DNA of 16,756 nt from CAYMUN01 sp964393835 (GTDB lineage: Bacteria > Patescibacteriota > Saccharimonadia > Saccharimonadales > UBA4665), in contig CAYMUN010000016.1 in the NCBI GenBank assembly GCA_964393835.1, positions 1 through 16,756 on the forward strand, written 5' to 3'. Position numbers and translations under genes: made by a program. The notes under the pieces were generated by a model. The model did not search any database, was not told the DNA's origin, and worked only from the letters and a program-made list of their open reading frames with translations. Each line of letters opens with the position of its first letter. The first letter of the stretch is position 1. Positions 5,691 through 13,004 of this stretch are shown here, piece by piece.

Positions 5691-8567
5691 ATGGCACAAA
5701 CAACTAGCCTGGGAGTGGCGCGGCTTTTCACCCCCGCAAAAAGTAAGGCCTACGACCAACTAAAGTGGAGCAAGCGCGATTCGATTATTAAAAATCCGAT
5801 GACCGATACCCCTGTTTTTGAGCAGCGTGGTGTCGAGTTCCCAGAGGGCTGGTCGCTTAATGCCATTAATATCGTGGCCCAAAAATACTTTACCGGTACG
5901 CCGGGTAGCAAAGACCGTGAGAGCTCACTCAAGCACCTGATCGATCGGGTTGTCGACACGGTTACTCGCCAGGGCCTGCAAGAGGGCTACTTTAGCTCGG
6001 ATACCGAGGCCGAAGATTTTCGCGAGGAATTAAAGTACGTCCTAGCTACCCAGCGAGCAGCTTTCAACAGTCCAGTCTGGTTTAATATTGGTGCTCCTGA
6101 GCGGGCCCAGCAGGCGAGTGCTTGCTTTATCCTTGGCATCGAAGATACTATGCCGGCCATTCTCAATTGGTACGTCGAAGAGGGCATGATCTTTAAGGGT
6201 GGTTCCGGATCTGGCATTAACATCAGCCCGATTCGCTCCTCTAAAGAGCGCCTTGGTAAGAGCGCCGGTACAGCTAGCGGCCCCTTGAGTTTCATGCGCG
6301 GAGCTGATGCTTCCGCCGGAGCTATTAAGAGCGGCGGCAAGACCCGCCGGGCCGCAAAAATGGTGATTCTCAACGCCGATCATCCTGACGTCGAAGAATT
6401 CATCTGGAGCAAAGCTATCGAAGAGCGCAAAGCCCGTGATCTCCAGTCTTTAGGCTGGGACATGAGCCTTGATGGCAAAGACAGCTTTAGCATCCAGTAC
6501 CAAAACGCCAATATCTCAGTGCGGGTAACCGATGATTTCATGCAAGCCGTCCAGGATGATGCTGACTGGGATCTCAGGGCCGTGACCAATGGCAAGCCGG
6601 TCAAAACCGTCAAAGCTCGTGATATTTTCCGTCAATTCGCCGAGGCGGCCTGGGAATGCGCCGATCCCGGCATGCAATTCGACACGACGATCAACAAATG
6701 GCACACCACACCAGTCGCCGGTCGGATTAACGGCTCTAACCCCTGTAGCGAATACATGCACCTCGACAATTCAGCCTGCAATCTGGCCAGCCTCAACCTG
6801 CTCAAATTTCTCAAAGACGACAACACGTTTGATATTAAGTCGTTCATTCACACCACAGAACTGATCTTTACTGCCCAGGAAATCCTGGTCGGCTATAGCG
6901 AATACCCAACCGAATCGATTACTAAAAATGCCAAAGCTTACCGCGAGCTCGGTATTGGCTACGCCAACCTCGGCGCACTATTGATGGCCTTAGGCCTGCC
7001 GTACGACTCTGACGAGGGCCGGGCTATTGCCGCTGCCATCACGGCCCTGCTAACCGGTCAGTCTTACGCTACGAGCGCTAAGATCGCTAATCGCATTGGG
7101 CCGTTTTCCGGCTTTGCCAAAGACCGCGAGGGCATGCTAAAAGTCTTGCGCATGCACCGCGCCGAAGTCTCTAAAATTGATGCCAGCTTAGTATCTGAAG
7201 AGTTACTCAGCGCCGCTGCCAGCGCGTGGGACGAAGCCGTCGAGCTCGGCGAATTATATGGGGTGCGCAATTCACAGGCCAGCGTGCTGGCCCCAACTGG
7301 CACCATCGGACTGATGATGGACTGTGACACTACTGGCATCGAGCCTGACCTGGGCCTGGTCAAGCACAAAAAACTGGTCGGCGGCGGTACCATGAGTATT
7401 GTCAACCAAACCGTGCCAAGGGCTCTTAAAATCCTTGGTTATACTAAGCCGCAAATTGATACCATCGTAGCTTACATTGACGAAGAAAAGACCATTCTTG
7501 GTGCTCCAGCTCTCAAAAAAGAACATGAAGCCGTCTTTGCTTGCTCAATGGGCGACAACGCCATTCACTACACTGGCCATGTCAAGATGATGGCTGCTGT
7601 TCAGCCGTTTCTGAGCGGTGCGATTTCTAAAACCGTCAATATGCCCGAGGAAGCCACCGTCGAAGACATCGAGCAGATTCACATCGACGCTTGGCACATG
7701 GGCCTCAAGGCCGTAGCCATCTACCGGGACAACTGTAAGGTCGCGCAGCCTTTGAGCATGGCCAAAAAGGGTGCTAACGCCTCTAACGAGGTTGAAGCTG
7801 TCCCAGCCCTGGCCCCCGCTACTGCCACCGCCCCGATAGCCGCGGCTGAAGCAGTCAATGAGCGCATAGTAGTCCGGGGCGCTGTCCGCCGCGAGCTGCC
7901 CAAAAGCCGCAATGCCAAAACCATTGCCTTTAAGGTCGCTGGCAGTAAGGGTTACGTTACTGTCGGTGAATTCGAGGACGGCACTCCTGGTGAAGTCTTC
8001 ATGAAGATCGCCAAACAGGGCTCAACCCTAGCTGGCGTCATGGACGCCCTGGCTATCTCTGTCAGTTACGGCCTGCAGTATGGCGTACCGCTCAAGAGCT
8101 ACGTCCACGGTTTGACTAATATGTCGTTTGCTCCGGCCGGCATCACCGATGATCCGGACATCCGGACGGCCTCCAGTCTGGTCGACTATATCTTTAAGCG
8201 TTTAGCGCTGACTTACCTCAACTTTGACGACCGTCTGGAATTAGGCCTGGCTTCTATCGACGACATGCCTGATTTCCAAACCAGCCTACTCGGCGAGGGT
8301 GAAGTTTTACTGACCGAGGATCCGGTCTCCTTATCAGAGGCTTCAACTGCCGCTGAGCTACCGTCGCAACCGGTTATCTCCGAGCCGATAACTTCAGCCC
8401 CTGCTGCCAGTGCTGTTCCATCTTCTGCTAGCACTAGCACCAAGCCGGCTCTCACCGTCAAACAAGACGACACTGCTCCGATGTGCTACAACTGCGGCAA
8501 CCAGACCCAGCGGGCCGGCAGCTGCTACGTCTGTACCTCTTGCGGCTCCACTACTGGCTGCAGCTAA
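5691..8567 (+). CDS. nrdJ: Adenosylcobalamin-dependent (class II) ribonucleoside-diphosphate reductase NrdJ
   Basis: 958 residues. NrdJ reduces ribonucleotides to deoxyribonucleotides using a radical from adenosylcobalamin, so it needs neither oxygen nor a second subunit. Visible motifs: FNSPVWFNIG (125-134); C145 in QASACFILG, a likely redox cysteine; GGSGSGINISPIRS (170-183); the active-site N350-P-C352-S-E354 (radical cysteine and general acid/base); and PTGTIG (535-540). Residues about 695-725 and 880-925 are Ala/Ser/Thr/Pro-rich linkers. The C-terminal cysteine ribbon (C932, C935, C945, C948, C951, C957) is typical of this class and re-reduces the active site. There is no N-terminal ATP-cone. 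The RBS is AAGGGA (5677-5682), 8 bases before the ATG. No class I or III genes adjoin it. Confidence 0.95.
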   Translation: MAQTTSLGVARLFTPAKSKAYDQLKWSKRDSIIKNPMTDTPVFEQRGVEFPEGWSLNAINIVAQKYFTGTPGSKDRESSLKHLIDRVVDTVTRQGLQEGYFSSDTEAEDFREELKYVLATQRAAFNSPVWFNIGAPERAQQASACFILGIEDTMPAILNWYVEEGMIFKGGSGSGINISPIRSSKERLGKSAGTASGPLSFMRGADASAGAIKSGGKTRRAAKMVILNADHPDVEEFIWSKAIEERKARDLQSLGWDMSLDGKDSFSIQYQNANISVRVTDDFMQAVQDDADWDLRAVTNGKPVKTVKARDIFRQFAEAAWECADPGMQFDTTINKWHTTPVAGRINGSNPCSEYMHLDNSACNLASLNLLKFLKDDNTFDIKSFIHTTELIFTAQEILVGYSEYPTESITKNAKAYRELGIGYANLGALLMALGLPYDSDEGRAIAAAITALLTGQSYATSAKIANRIGPFSGFAKDREGMLKVLRMHRAEVSKIDASLVSEELLSAAASAWDEAVELGELYGVRNSQASVLAPTGTIGLMMDCDTTGIEPDLGLVKHKKLVGGGTMSIVNQTVPRALKILGYTKPQIDTIVAYIDEEKTILGAPALKKEHEAVFACSMGDNAIHYTGHVKMMAAVQPFLSGAISKTVNMPEEATVEDIEQIHIDAWHMGLKAVAIYRDNCKVAQPLSMAKKGANASNEVEAVPALAPATATAPIAAAEAVNERIVVRGAVRRELPKSRNAKTIAFKVAGSKGYVTVGEFEDGTPGEVFMKIAKQGSTLAGVMDALAISVSYGLQYGVPLKSYVHGLTNMSFAPAGITDDPDIRTASSLVDYIFKRLALTYLNFDDRLELGLASIDDMPDFQTSLLGEGEVLLTEDPVSLSEASTAAELPSQPVISEPITSAPAASAVPSSASTSTKPALTVKQDDTAPMCYNCGNQTQRAGSCYVCTSCGSTTGCS

Positions 8568-8583
8568 TATAACCAGCTGAAAT

Positions 8584-8622
8584 CTCCGGCACCTAAGCAT
8601 TAGCTATCACTAACAGAGGTGA
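8584..8622 (+). repeat. Sequence resembling the 3' half of the ileS T-box
   Basis: CTCCGGC at 8584-8590 and CTAACAGAGGTGA at 8610-8622 match 9336-9342 and 9347-9359. In the T-box these are the 3' strand of the antiterminator and the 3' strand of the terminator. Here they are separated by 19 bases instead of 4, no poly-T follows, and no T-box bulge sequence precedes them. Confidence 0.35.
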
Positions 8623-8811
8623 CTATTACCCTCAAGCTTCATTGTACCTGTAATTCAGGGCCTTAGCTCTCTCCAGCTCCTGCAGACTATACCAAGCGTA
8701 GAGGTGGAGTGGACTGCCTGACTTTGCCGGCAACGCCACTAATGGTGTTATTTAAGGCGGCTCAAGCAAACCTAAACACCATACATGATGTCGAAGCGGC
8801 TGCAGTTAATT

Positions 8812-8839
8812 TTGACTACGAACAGCCTGGTGCTATTGC
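8812..8839 (+). promoter_or_regulatory. Possible promoter of the thioredoxin-like gene
   Basis: TTGACT (8812-8817), 16 bases, TATTGC (8834-8839) with an extended -10 TGC directly in front. An alternative -10, TATGCT (8845-8850), would make the message almost leaderless from ATG 8865. The two cannot be told apart by eye. Confidence 0.35.
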
Positions 8840-8864
8840 GGCAGTATGCTACACTGAGATTGCT

Positions 8865-9131
8865 ATGAAAGTGCTTGTCCTATACCGACCTAATTCTGAG
8901 CATGGTCGACTCGTCGAGGAGTTTATTCATGAGTTTCAAAGCCGTCATCCTACCGAGCACCTGGAAATTATGAGTATTGATACTCGGGATGGGAGCGCCA
9001 TGGCCAGTTTGTATGATATCATGCGCTACCCGGCAATCCTGGTTACTCAAATGGACGGTTCGATCCAGCGCAGTTGGGAGGGCGAAACACTTCCCCTGAT
9101 GGATGAAGTTGCCGCCTACGCCCGTGGCTAG
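8865..9131 (+). CDS. Small thioredoxin-fold-like protein lacking the CxxC motif
   Basis: 88 residues from ATG 8865 (an upstream in-frame GTG at 8709 would add 52 non-conserved-looking residues). The pattern is a compact thioredoxin/glutaredoxin fold: first strand MKVLVLYRPNSEHG, helix RLVEEFIHEF, second strand LEIMSIDT, helix, then RYPAILVTQMDGS, whose Pro after Tyr sits where the family's cis-proline lies, and a final helix PLMDEVAAYA. The usual Cys-x-x-Cys after the first strand is replaced by PNSEHG and the protein has no cysteine at all, so it cannot do thiol-disulfide exchange. It could be a structural or binding member of the fold. Location between nrdJ and ileS does not reveal a role. 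There is no clear Shine-Dalgarno site. Confidence 0.7.
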   Translation: MKVLVLYRPNSEHGRLVEEFIHEFQSRHPTEHLEIMSIDTRDGSAMASLYDIMRYPAILVTQMDGSIQRSWEGETLPLMDEVAAYARG

Positions 9132-9132
9132 C

Positions 9133-9161
9133 TTTACCTGTTTTATAGATAGGCGTATAGT
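9133..9161 (+). promoter_or_regulatory. Promoter of the ileS T-box leader
   Basis: TTTACC (9133-9138), 17 bases, TATAGT (9156-9161). It begins 1 base after the stop of the upstream gene. Transcription from about 9168 would give a leader of roughly 235 nt before ileS. Confidence 0.65.
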
Positions 9162-9167
9162 AAAAGG

Positions 9168-9370
9168 ACAATTTGGTAAATCCATTAGAGCGGCTATCAA
9201 CCGCGAGGAGTGAGCAGAACAGCCAGGCTTGATCGCCGGAGCCCAGTAGAACTCACCGGGCAAGCCCGTTACAGCTGAAACTAAGCGCTTGTAATCACCT
9301 TTACAGGAAGCCGGATGGCACCGTCCCCACCAGGACTCCGGCTCATCTAACAGAGGTGATTTTTTATATT
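9168..9370 (+). promoter_or_regulatory. T-box riboswitch with ultrashort Stem I (isoleucine, AUC specifier)
   Basis: T-box leaders sense uncharged tRNA and switch on aminoacyl-tRNA synthetase genes. Stem I is only GCGG/CCGC (9190-9193/9201-9204), with the codon AUC (9196-9198) in its 7-nt loop. Stem II is GUGAG/CUCAC (9210-9214/9252-9256), with S-turn strands GAA (9217-9219) and AGUA (9245-9248) and an inner GGCU/AGCC helix. Stem III is CGGG/CCCG (9257-9260/9265-9268). The antiterminator is textbook: AGCCGGA/UCCGGCU (9309-9315/9337-9343), 7-nt bulge UGGCACC (9316-9322), GUCC/GGAC (9323-9326/9333-9336). A terminator-like pairing AAUCACCU/AGGUGAUU (9293-9300/9353-9360) is followed by T6. Ultrashort Stem I with the specifier in the terminal loop is known from actinobacterial ileS genes. 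Confidence 0.85.
9293..9365 (+). terminator. Putative T-box terminator helix with T6 tract
   Basis: AATCACCT (9293-9300) pairs with AGGTGATT (9354-9361 allowing one-base sliding), directly followed by the T tract 9360-9365. The same 5' strand can instead form CTTGTAA/TTACAGG (9288-9294/9301-9307), which exposes TCACCT in a 6-nt loop. The two pairings exclude one another, but the terminator helix encloses rather than overlaps the antiterminator, which is unusual. Confidence 0.5.
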
Positions 9371-9403
9371 TACAACAGTACTTAAGGAGCAAACAGGATT
9401 ACT

Positions 9404-12325
9404 ATGAAGTTTAAAAAAGGCAGTCGTAGGCCAGCTATAGAGTATGAAAAAGACCTGGTGAAGTATTGGAAGCAGCACCACACCTTTGAAAAGTCAGTTG
9501 AGCAACGCCCGGCGACGGATGCCTATGTTTTTTATGACGGACCGCCGTTTATCACCGGTGTGCCGCATCACGGCACGCTGCTAGCCAGTGTCGTTAAAGA
9601 CGCCGTACCACGTTACCAGACGATGAAAGGTAGGCGGGTAGAGCGGGTGTGGGGGTGGGACTGTCACGGTTTGCCGGCCGAGGTATTTACGGAGCAAAAA
9701 CTTGGTATCCGCGACCGCCGTGATATCGGTACCAAGGTCAGCCTGGAGGAGTATATCAATACCTGCCGGGTTAACATGGTGCAAACCGGCAGTGAATGGG
9801 AAGACACTATCGACCGAATCGGCCGCTGGGTGGACTTTAGCGGTGCTTACAAGACCATGGACAAGGATTATATGGAGTCGGTCTGGTGGGCTTTTAAGCA
9901 GTTATACGAGGCGGGCAAGGTGTATGAGGGCGAAAAGGTGCTCCTGTACTGTACTCGTGACGCTACGCCGATCAGTAAAGCCGAAGTCGCTATGGACAAC
10001 TCCTACCAGGATGTCACCGATCCCTCAGTCTACGTTAAGCTTCGTCTCCAAGAAACAAGCAACCCACTGCCTACTTATTTGTTGGCCTGGACGACTACTC
10101 CATGGACGCTGCCGGCCAACACCGCTGCGGCTGTTAATGCTAGAGCCGAATACGCTGAAGTCCAAGTTGGTGACGAAGTATTTATTGTCGCGGCTGATTT
10201 AGTACAAAAAGTATTCACAGATGAAAAACACAACGTTGTGGAACACACTATTTTAAAGAAATACAGGGGTGAAGAGCTAGTTGGAAAAACGTACAAACCA
10301 CTTTTTGAACAACGTGGTAAAAAGGCTCATACGATTTGGACAGCTGATTACGTGACCTTAGAGGAGGGGACGGGCATCGTACACTTAGCCCCGGCCTACG
10401 GTGAAGAAGATTATCAGTTAGCCCGCGAAAAAGGCTTTCCGGTAATCTCGGTCATTGATGACAACGGCTTTTACACCGAGGGAGAATGGCAGGGTCAACA
10501 GGTATGGGAGGCCAATAAGCCAATCGCTAAAGCCTTGCATGAACGCGGCACAGTCTGGAAGATCGACTACATCCGGCACAGTTATCCGCACTGTCATCGT
10601 TGCGGCACCCGGCTCATGTACCGGGCCCACCCCAGTTGGTTTATGGATATCGCCAGCCAGCGAGAGGTGATGCTGGAGCAAAACGGTACTATCAACTGGT
10701 TCCCGGAGCATATCAAGCATGGCCGTTTCGCTAAGACTGTCCAAACGGCACCGGATTGGAACCTGAGCCGTGACCGTTTTTGGGCGACAGCTATGCCAGT
10801 CTGGAAAGGCCGGGACGCCCAAGGTAAAGAGCGCATCAAAGTAGTCGGTAGTTACCAAGAATTACAACAGTTATCAGGGGTAAAACTGGATGACTATCAT
10901 CGACCATGGATCGATGATGTAACATTTACTGAGGACGGAATTAACTACACGCGGATCGATAAAGTCTTTGATTGCTGGTTTGAGAGCGGCTCGATGCCGT
11001 TTGCCCAATTCCACTATCCGTTTGAAAACGTTGAAAAATTCGAACAAAATTTCCCCGCTGATTTTATCGTCGAATACATCGGTCAAGTCAGGGCCTGGTT
11101 TTACTATTTGCACGCTGTATCAGTCGGCCTGTTCGCTAAAAATTCATTTAAAAACGTGATTACTACGGGCATTATCGCTGGTGATGACGGTCGTAAGATG
11201 AGCAAGAGTTTTGGTAATTATACCGACCCCAATCAGTTAATGGATAAGTACAGCGCCGACGCCCTACGGTTTTTGTTTTTGAGTTCGCCGCTGTTAAACG
11301 GCGAGGATTTTGTATTGCACGACAAAGATGTCGGTGACGTGGCCCGCAAGTTATCAATGATTTGGAACATGTATGACTTTTTTACGCTGTACGCCGATGT
11401 TGACCAGTGGGAGTGGGGCGGCAAGCTGGATGATCCGATGCCGGAATTGCATAACCCGCTCGACCAGTGGATCGTTAGTCGCGTGCATCAGCTCAACCAA
11501 GAGGTGGATAGTCGTATGCAGCGCTACGATCTGCCCAACGCCCTCAAGCCGGTGCTACCGTTTATCGATGACGCCAGTAACTGGTATGTTCGCCGCAGCC
11601 GCAAGCGTTTCTGGAAAAGCGATAATGACGACGACAAGGCCGCGGCTTACCGCACCTTGCACTACGTTTTGGTGCAGCTGAGCCTGATTTTAGCGCCGTT
11701 TATCCCGTTTTTGGCCGAAGAACTGTACCAAAAGCTGACTGGGGGCGAATCTGTTCATTTGCTGGACTGGCCGGAGGCCGGCCACGTCAATGAGCTGTTG
11801 CTCGAGGACATGGCCGAAGTCAAAGAAGCTATCACAACCGCCCTGGCCGAGCGAGCGGCCCACGGGCTCAAAGTCCGTCAACCGCTGGCCAGTCTAGAGT
11901 TCACGCCGCGGCGGGTACTGGCCGCTGAGCACAGCCAGTTTTTCGCCGACACCCTCAAAGAAGAGGTCAATGTTAAACAGGTGGTCATTACGCCGCCCAA
12001 TGCTCATAACCAACCAGAGGTTAAGCTTGACCTCAATCTGACTGACGATCTCAAGCAAGAGGGCCTGATGCGCGAGATCATTCGCAATGTCCAGCAAGCT
12101 CGCAAGCAAGCCGGCCTAGAGGTTGATGATCGGATCGATCTGCGACTGGAGAGCGATCATCCACCCCTGGTAACCCTGTTTAAAAATAAATCCCTTACAG
12201 ATATAATCCGGCAGGAAACCCTGGCTGCCAGTCTCAACCAAAAACCGGGAGGAGAGTATACGGCGCAGGTTACGGTCGAGGGAATTTTACTCGATATCAA
12301 ACTTGGCAAAAGCAAGGCCCGGTAG
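9404..12325 (+). CDS. ileS: Isoleucyl-tRNA synthetase
   Basis: 973 residues; charges tRNA-Ile with isoleucine in the cytoplasm. The Rossmann core starts VFYDGPPFITGVPHHGTLL, where the class I HIGH motif reads H55-H-G-T58 instead of HxGH. GWDCHGLP follows at about 84-91. The CP1 editing domain has the threonine-rich TTTPWTLPANTA (230-241) that clears Val-tRNA. KMSKS is exact (598-602). The C-terminal anticodon-binding region is present (FLAEELYQKL, then REIIRNVQQARKQAGL), with no C-terminal zinc finger seen. Architecture fits the eukaryote-like clade of IleS. AAGGAG (9384-9389) lies 14 bases before the ATG, rather far. Expression is set by the T-box leader. rplU's promoter starts 2 bases after its stop. 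Confidence 0.96.
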   Translation: MKFKKGSRRPAIEYEKDLVKYWKQHHTFEKSVEQRPATDAYVFYDGPPFITGVPHHGTLLASVVKDAVPRYQTMKGRRVERVWGWDCHGLPAEVFTEQKLGIRDRRDIGTKVSLEEYINTCRVNMVQTGSEWEDTIDRIGRWVDFSGAYKTMDKDYMESVWWAFKQLYEAGKVYEGEKVLLYCTRDATPISKAEVAMDNSYQDVTDPSVYVKLRLQETSNPLPTYLLAWTTTPWTLPANTAAAVNARAEYAEVQVGDEVFIVAADLVQKVFTDEKHNVVEHTILKKYRGEELVGKTYKPLFEQRGKKAHTIWTADYVTLEEGTGIVHLAPAYGEEDYQLAREKGFPVISVIDDNGFYTEGEWQGQQVWEANKPIAKALHERGTVWKIDYIRHSYPHCHRCGTRLMYRAHPSWFMDIASQREVMLEQNGTINWFPEHIKHGRFAKTVQTAPDWNLSRDRFWATAMPVWKGRDAQGKERIKVVGSYQELQQLSGVKLDDYHRPWIDDVTFTEDGINYTRIDKVFDCWFESGSMPFAQFHYPFENVEKFEQNFPADFIVEYIGQVRAWFYYLHAVSVGLFAKNSFKNVITTGIIAGDDGRKMSKSFGNYTDPNQLMDKYSADALRFLFLSSPLLNGEDFVLHDKDVGDVARKLSMIWNMYDFFTLYADVDQWEWGGKLDDPMPELHNPLDQWIVSRVHQLNQEVDSRMQRYDLPNALKPVLPFIDDASNWYVRRSRKRFWKSDNDDDKAAAYRTLHYVLVQLSLILAPFIPFLAEELYQKLTGGESVHLLDWPEAGHVNELLLEDMAEVKEAITTALAERAAHGLKVRQPLASLEFTPRRVLAAEHSQFFADTLKEEVNVKQVVITPPNAHNQPEVKLDLNLTDDLKQEGLMREIIRNVQQARKQAGLEVDDRIDLRLESDHPPLVTLFKNKSLTDIIRQETLAASLNQKPGGEYTAQVTVEGILLDIKLGKSKAR

Positions 12326-12327
12326 TC

Positions 12328-12356
12328 TTTACAGGGGCGGAGGTTTTTGGTATACT
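12328..12356 (+). promoter_or_regulatory. rplU promoter
   Basis: TTTACA (12328-12333), 17 bases, TATACT (12351-12356): the best-matching promoter in the window. It starts 2 bases after the ileS stop. The leader of about 43 nt is A/T-rich and has no evident Shine-Dalgarno site. Confidence 0.7.
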
Positions 12357-12405
12357 CGCTTGGTATCATTTTATTTCTTAAGTGTAGTTCGGACTCAATT
12401 TACAG

Positions 12406-12744
12406 ATGAAAAAAGCAGTTATTCAAACCGGTGGCAAACAATATGTCGTCTACGAAGGCGAAACCCTTAAAGTTGAACTCGTTAAAGAGGTTAGCAAAAC
12501 CGGCCGGCAAACTGCTGCGGTCGGAGCCAAGATTGATTTTGAAGCGCTCCTGGTGATTGACGGCGACACTGTGGAGGTCGGTACTCCCATCGTTGACAAG
12601 ACCAAAGTCAGCGCCGAGATTCTCGAATCGGATGTCCAGGCCGATAAAGTTACCGCTATTCGCTACAAAGCTAAAAAGCGTGTCCACACTGTACGCGGTC
12701 ATCGCCAGCACCAGACGATTCTCAAAATCAATAAAATAGCCTAA
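12406..12744 (+). CDS. rplU: Large ribosomal subunit protein bL21
   Basis: 112 residues, near the usual ~103. bL21 binds 23S rRNA in the large subunit. Recognised from the N-terminal AVIQTGGKQYVVYEGETLKVE and the basic C-terminal loop YKAKKRVHTVRGHRQHQTILKI (rough residues 87-108), both hallmarks of the family. In most bacteria rplU is followed by rpmA (bL27); here no rpmA follows, only an A/T-rich gap, so the usual operon is broken or rpmA lies elsewhere. It has its own strong promoter and a start codon without a Shine-Dalgarno site. Confidence 0.95.
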   Translation: MKKAVIQTGGKQYVVYEGETLKVELVKEVSKTGRQTAAVGAKIDFEALLVIDGDTVEVGTPIVDKTKVSAEILESDVQADKVTAIRYKAKKRVHTVRGHRQHQTILKINKIA

Positions 12745-12751
12745 TTCCAGC

Positions 12752-12785
12752 CCACAGTAGTCTTAATGCTTGTGGAAAACTTTTT
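12752..12785 (+). terminator. Weak terminator-like stem after rplU
   Basis: CCACA (12752-12756) pairs with TGTGG (12771-12775), loop of 14, then AAAAC and T5 (12781-12785). The stem is short and the T tract is displaced by five bases, so efficiency is doubtful. Confidence 0.3.
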
Positions 12786-12970
12786 GTTTATTTTCGCTAC
12801 GTTATAATTCACGCAACAGTTACCATAAGCAGATTTAATCCGCCCAAAGGCTGTAAACAGGGACATATCAAGCTGAATATTCACTTTGTAGGTTTATATA
12901 CAACGTAAAAATCATCAATTTTGGCAAAATATCGCTGAAAAAATTGCATAGTTTTTTTGTTCAAAAAGTC

Positions 12971-12999
12971 TTGCATACCTCTGTTTCACAGATCATACT
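12971..12999 (+). promoter_or_regulatory. Promoter of the structured RNA
   Basis: TTGCAT (12971-12976), 17 bases, CATACT (12994-12999). Transcription would begin at about 13006, right at the first structured element. Confidence 0.55.
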
Positions 13000-13004
13000 A
13001 CCTG

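Larger units (their letters stand above)
8568..8864. other. Gene-poor gap between nrdJ and the thioredoxin-like gene
   Basis: About 300 bases. A CAGCT/AGCTG stem lies at the nrdJ end (8560-8580) but without a poly-T tail, and CCTG/CAGG makes a small hairpin near 8650. CTCCGGC (8584-8590) and CTAACAGAGGTGA (8610-8622) repeat, in the same order, two segments of the ileS T-box. The following frame is open from a GTG at 8709, but AGAGGTG there is too close to that GTG to be its RBS, and the stretch 8709-8864 does not look like protein-fold sequence. Confidence 0.5.
12745..13000. other. A/T-rich gene-free stretch downstream of rplU
   Basis: No plausible protein gene on either strand. It holds a weak terminator-like stem at its start, an isolated perfect -10 TATAAT (12803-12808) with no good -35, small hairpins such as TTGTA/TACAA (near 12887-12904) and ATTTT/AAAAT (near 12919-12930), and TTGCATA twice (12944-12950 and 12971-12977). 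Base composition differs sharply from the G/C-rich genes on both sides. I recognise no tRNA, RNase P, tmRNA or SRP RNA signature. Confidence 0.5.

Noticed and set aside
8709..8864. N-terminal extension of the thioredoxin-like gene from GTG 8709
   Set aside because: The added 52 residues do not fit the fold, the SD-like AGAGGTG is too close to the GTG, and promoter-like elements lie inside the stretch.
8880..9392. 170-codon minus-strand open frame spanning the thioredoxin-like gene and the T-box
   Set aside because: It is antisense to a well-supported riboswitch and to a plausible + strand gene, and shows no recognisable domain.
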